From positions 983,901 through 1,047,900 of the forward strand of contig CM035228.1 of the NCBI GenBank assembly GCA_020226215.1: 64,000 nt of DNA. Direction: 5' to 3'. Position 1 is the stretch's first letter, and every line of letters starts with the position of its first letter. A program made the translations under genes and the position numbers. This document shows, piece after piece, positions 62,570 to 64,000 of the stretch. The notes under the pieces are model-generated. The model was not told the origin of the DNA and searched no databases. It worked only from the letters and a program-made list of their open reading frames with translations. The DNA comes from Sindora glabra. Lineage: Eukaryota > Streptophyta > Magnoliopsida > Fabales > Fabaceae.

Positions 62570-63175
62570 AAGGTTGTGATAAATTAAGAAAGTGGGGTTG
62601 AAGAGTACGTGATCAACTTAATTAGGGAGTTACCACTTTCACATCACTTTCACATCATTCTTAAAATATGCATGTGAAAACACCCTTAATAGAAAGTCTT
62701 ATAATATAATAACATACGTGATATTAATGTTTATTGCTTGTTACCTGCAAAATTTTAATTTCTAACTTGTACTAAAATTGAGTGAAAGGATAAATTATTT
62801 CCAAAATTTTAATTTAATATAATATAGTTCCCTTGATTTGCCCAATCTTCCTTTTCTAAAGCAAGGAAAATAAAAGTCACAAAGGTAGGAAGTTAAATAG
62901 CTTGCTCAACATGCTATTAAGTAATATAATTTCTTAAGAGATAAAAACATCATTCTTTTACATTTCTAAAGGTAGGTGCATGAGGAAAATGAAATTCGCA
63001 AAGGTAAGAAGTCAAATAGCTTGCTTAACATGTTATTAAGCAATATAATTTCTTAAGAGATAAAAACATTATTCTTTTACATTTCTGAAGGTAGGTATAT
63101 AGTTTATGCACTAAGTCTTTCTAATATAATATGCAACAATTAAATTTAAGGAGATTTTAATTTAAATTTGACCTA
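62570..63175 (+). repeat. Separated unit of the 0.5-kb repeat, with internal duplication
   Basis: Shares with the array at 58,645-60,520 GTACGTGATCAACTTAATTA, AATTTCTAACTTGTACTAAA, GGATAAATTATTT and the AGATAAAAACATCAT block. A segment of about 121 bp (62,863-62,983) is immediately repeated at 62,984-63,105. Confidence 0.82.
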
Positions 63176-64000
63176 TTTTTAGAAATATTTTTATTTTGTA
63201 TTTTTTAAATATATTTTTTCTTCAATTAATAAAAAAATTATAATATATTTTAATATGAAAATCAATTTTCCATTATCATAAAATAATATTTTTCATTAAT
63301 AAAATATAATATAATATATTTTAATATCAAGATAGTTTTTTTAATATATCAAATAAATCATTTTACAACCAACCAAAAGACAAATATAATGTATCTAATT
63401 TATTGTGCCCTTTGGGAGATAAAAAGCTATGCACATTTAAAAATAAAAAAAATGAAGAAGGAAAATAATGACACCAAAGCAGTGCATTGAAATGATTGAG
63501 TTATATTCGACTGTAACTTTGTTTTTGAAAATAATACCATTTGAAAATCCTACTTTAATGGGAATCCAGGTATTTAAAAGGAATATTTATAGTGGAGTTG
63601 TGTTAATTAGGGTAATATGTATGTTCTGAAAATAGGCGGCAGATCCGCGTAATTTTTTCAACACTTAAGAGGAATTCAAAGTATTTTTAGGGTTTAGGGT
63701 TTGTAAGATATATCTACTTAGTTTAGTGAAAATTTTTTAATAAAAATTGTTGCTTCTGTATATAAATGAGAAAGGTTTTAAAGGCTTTTCATGCAATTAA
63801 TTTGAATAATAGAAATGTAAATTTTTGTTTACTCATTGCTTGTAAAATCCGTACATTTGCATTTTTTTTAAAAAATTTGTAAGATTTCGCATAAAAAATT
63901 GCATTTTTATTATTTTTAATATAAATTAATTTTATATTATTATCCATTTATGTGTTATAAATTATTAAAAAATTTTAATTTAATCTATTATTAGAGTAAA
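63176..64000. other. AT-rich right edge, nothing recognised
   Basis: No coding similarity and no clear repeat boundaries. Confidence 0.45.

Noticed and set aside
1..64000. CRISPR arrays, operons, bacterial genes, tRNA or rRNA genes
   Set aside because: None were seen. The introns, element types and base composition are those of plant nuclear DNA.

Overview
This is AT-rich plant nuclear DNA, almost certainly from a eudicot. Two intact five-exon GDSL esterase/lipase genes sit in a sea of degraded transposable elements (Mutator-like elements, Ty3/gypsy, Ty1/copia, LINE, foldback MITEs) and simple repeats. I cannot name the species. No bacterial gene, CRISPR array, tRNA or rRNA is visible.

Layout. 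1-965: 3' half of a dead LINE reverse transcriptase (minus strand). 1,081-12,843: a head-to-head Mutator-like (MULE) composite. A MULE transposase pseudogene (minus, 5,904-8,678) lies between two inverted arms. Each arm carries a plant-mobile-domain (PMD) pseudogene transcribed outward, and GC-rich GGCGCC hairpin modules lie in both outer ends. A 427-bp foldback MULE with a perfect 9-bp target duplication sits near the junction, and an older MULE is nested in the arms. 15,766-17,917: a truncated third copy of the arm. 18,720-20,508: a 1.8-kb foldback. 22,809-22,980 and 25,157-25,307: two MULE-type MITEs, each with a perfect 9-bp target duplication. 25,777-27,339: GDSL gene 1 (minus). 28,426-30,103: a short, defective Copia element. 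About 30,303-50,630: a Tat-lineage (Ogre/Retand-like) Ty3/gypsy element, heavily decayed and loaded with later insertions; its RNase H-integrase block is inverted relative to gag-protease-RT. 52,770-54,385: GDSL gene 2 (minus), the paralogue of gene 1. 54.5-58.6 kb: AT-rich flank with a (TA)n-bordered hairpin. 58.6-60.5 kb: four tandem units of about 0.5 kb, with a related block at 62.6-63.2 kb.

Function. The only genes likely to make working proteins are the two GDSL hydrolases: same strand, same exon plan (exons 2, 3 and 4 are 128, 243 and 253 nt in both), signal peptides, all catalytic blocks, and TATA boxes 80-90 bp upstream of the ATG. They look like an old tandem pair pushed about 25 kb apart by retrotransposon insertion. 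Everything else recognisable is mobile DNA whose nesting order can be partly read from target-site duplications.
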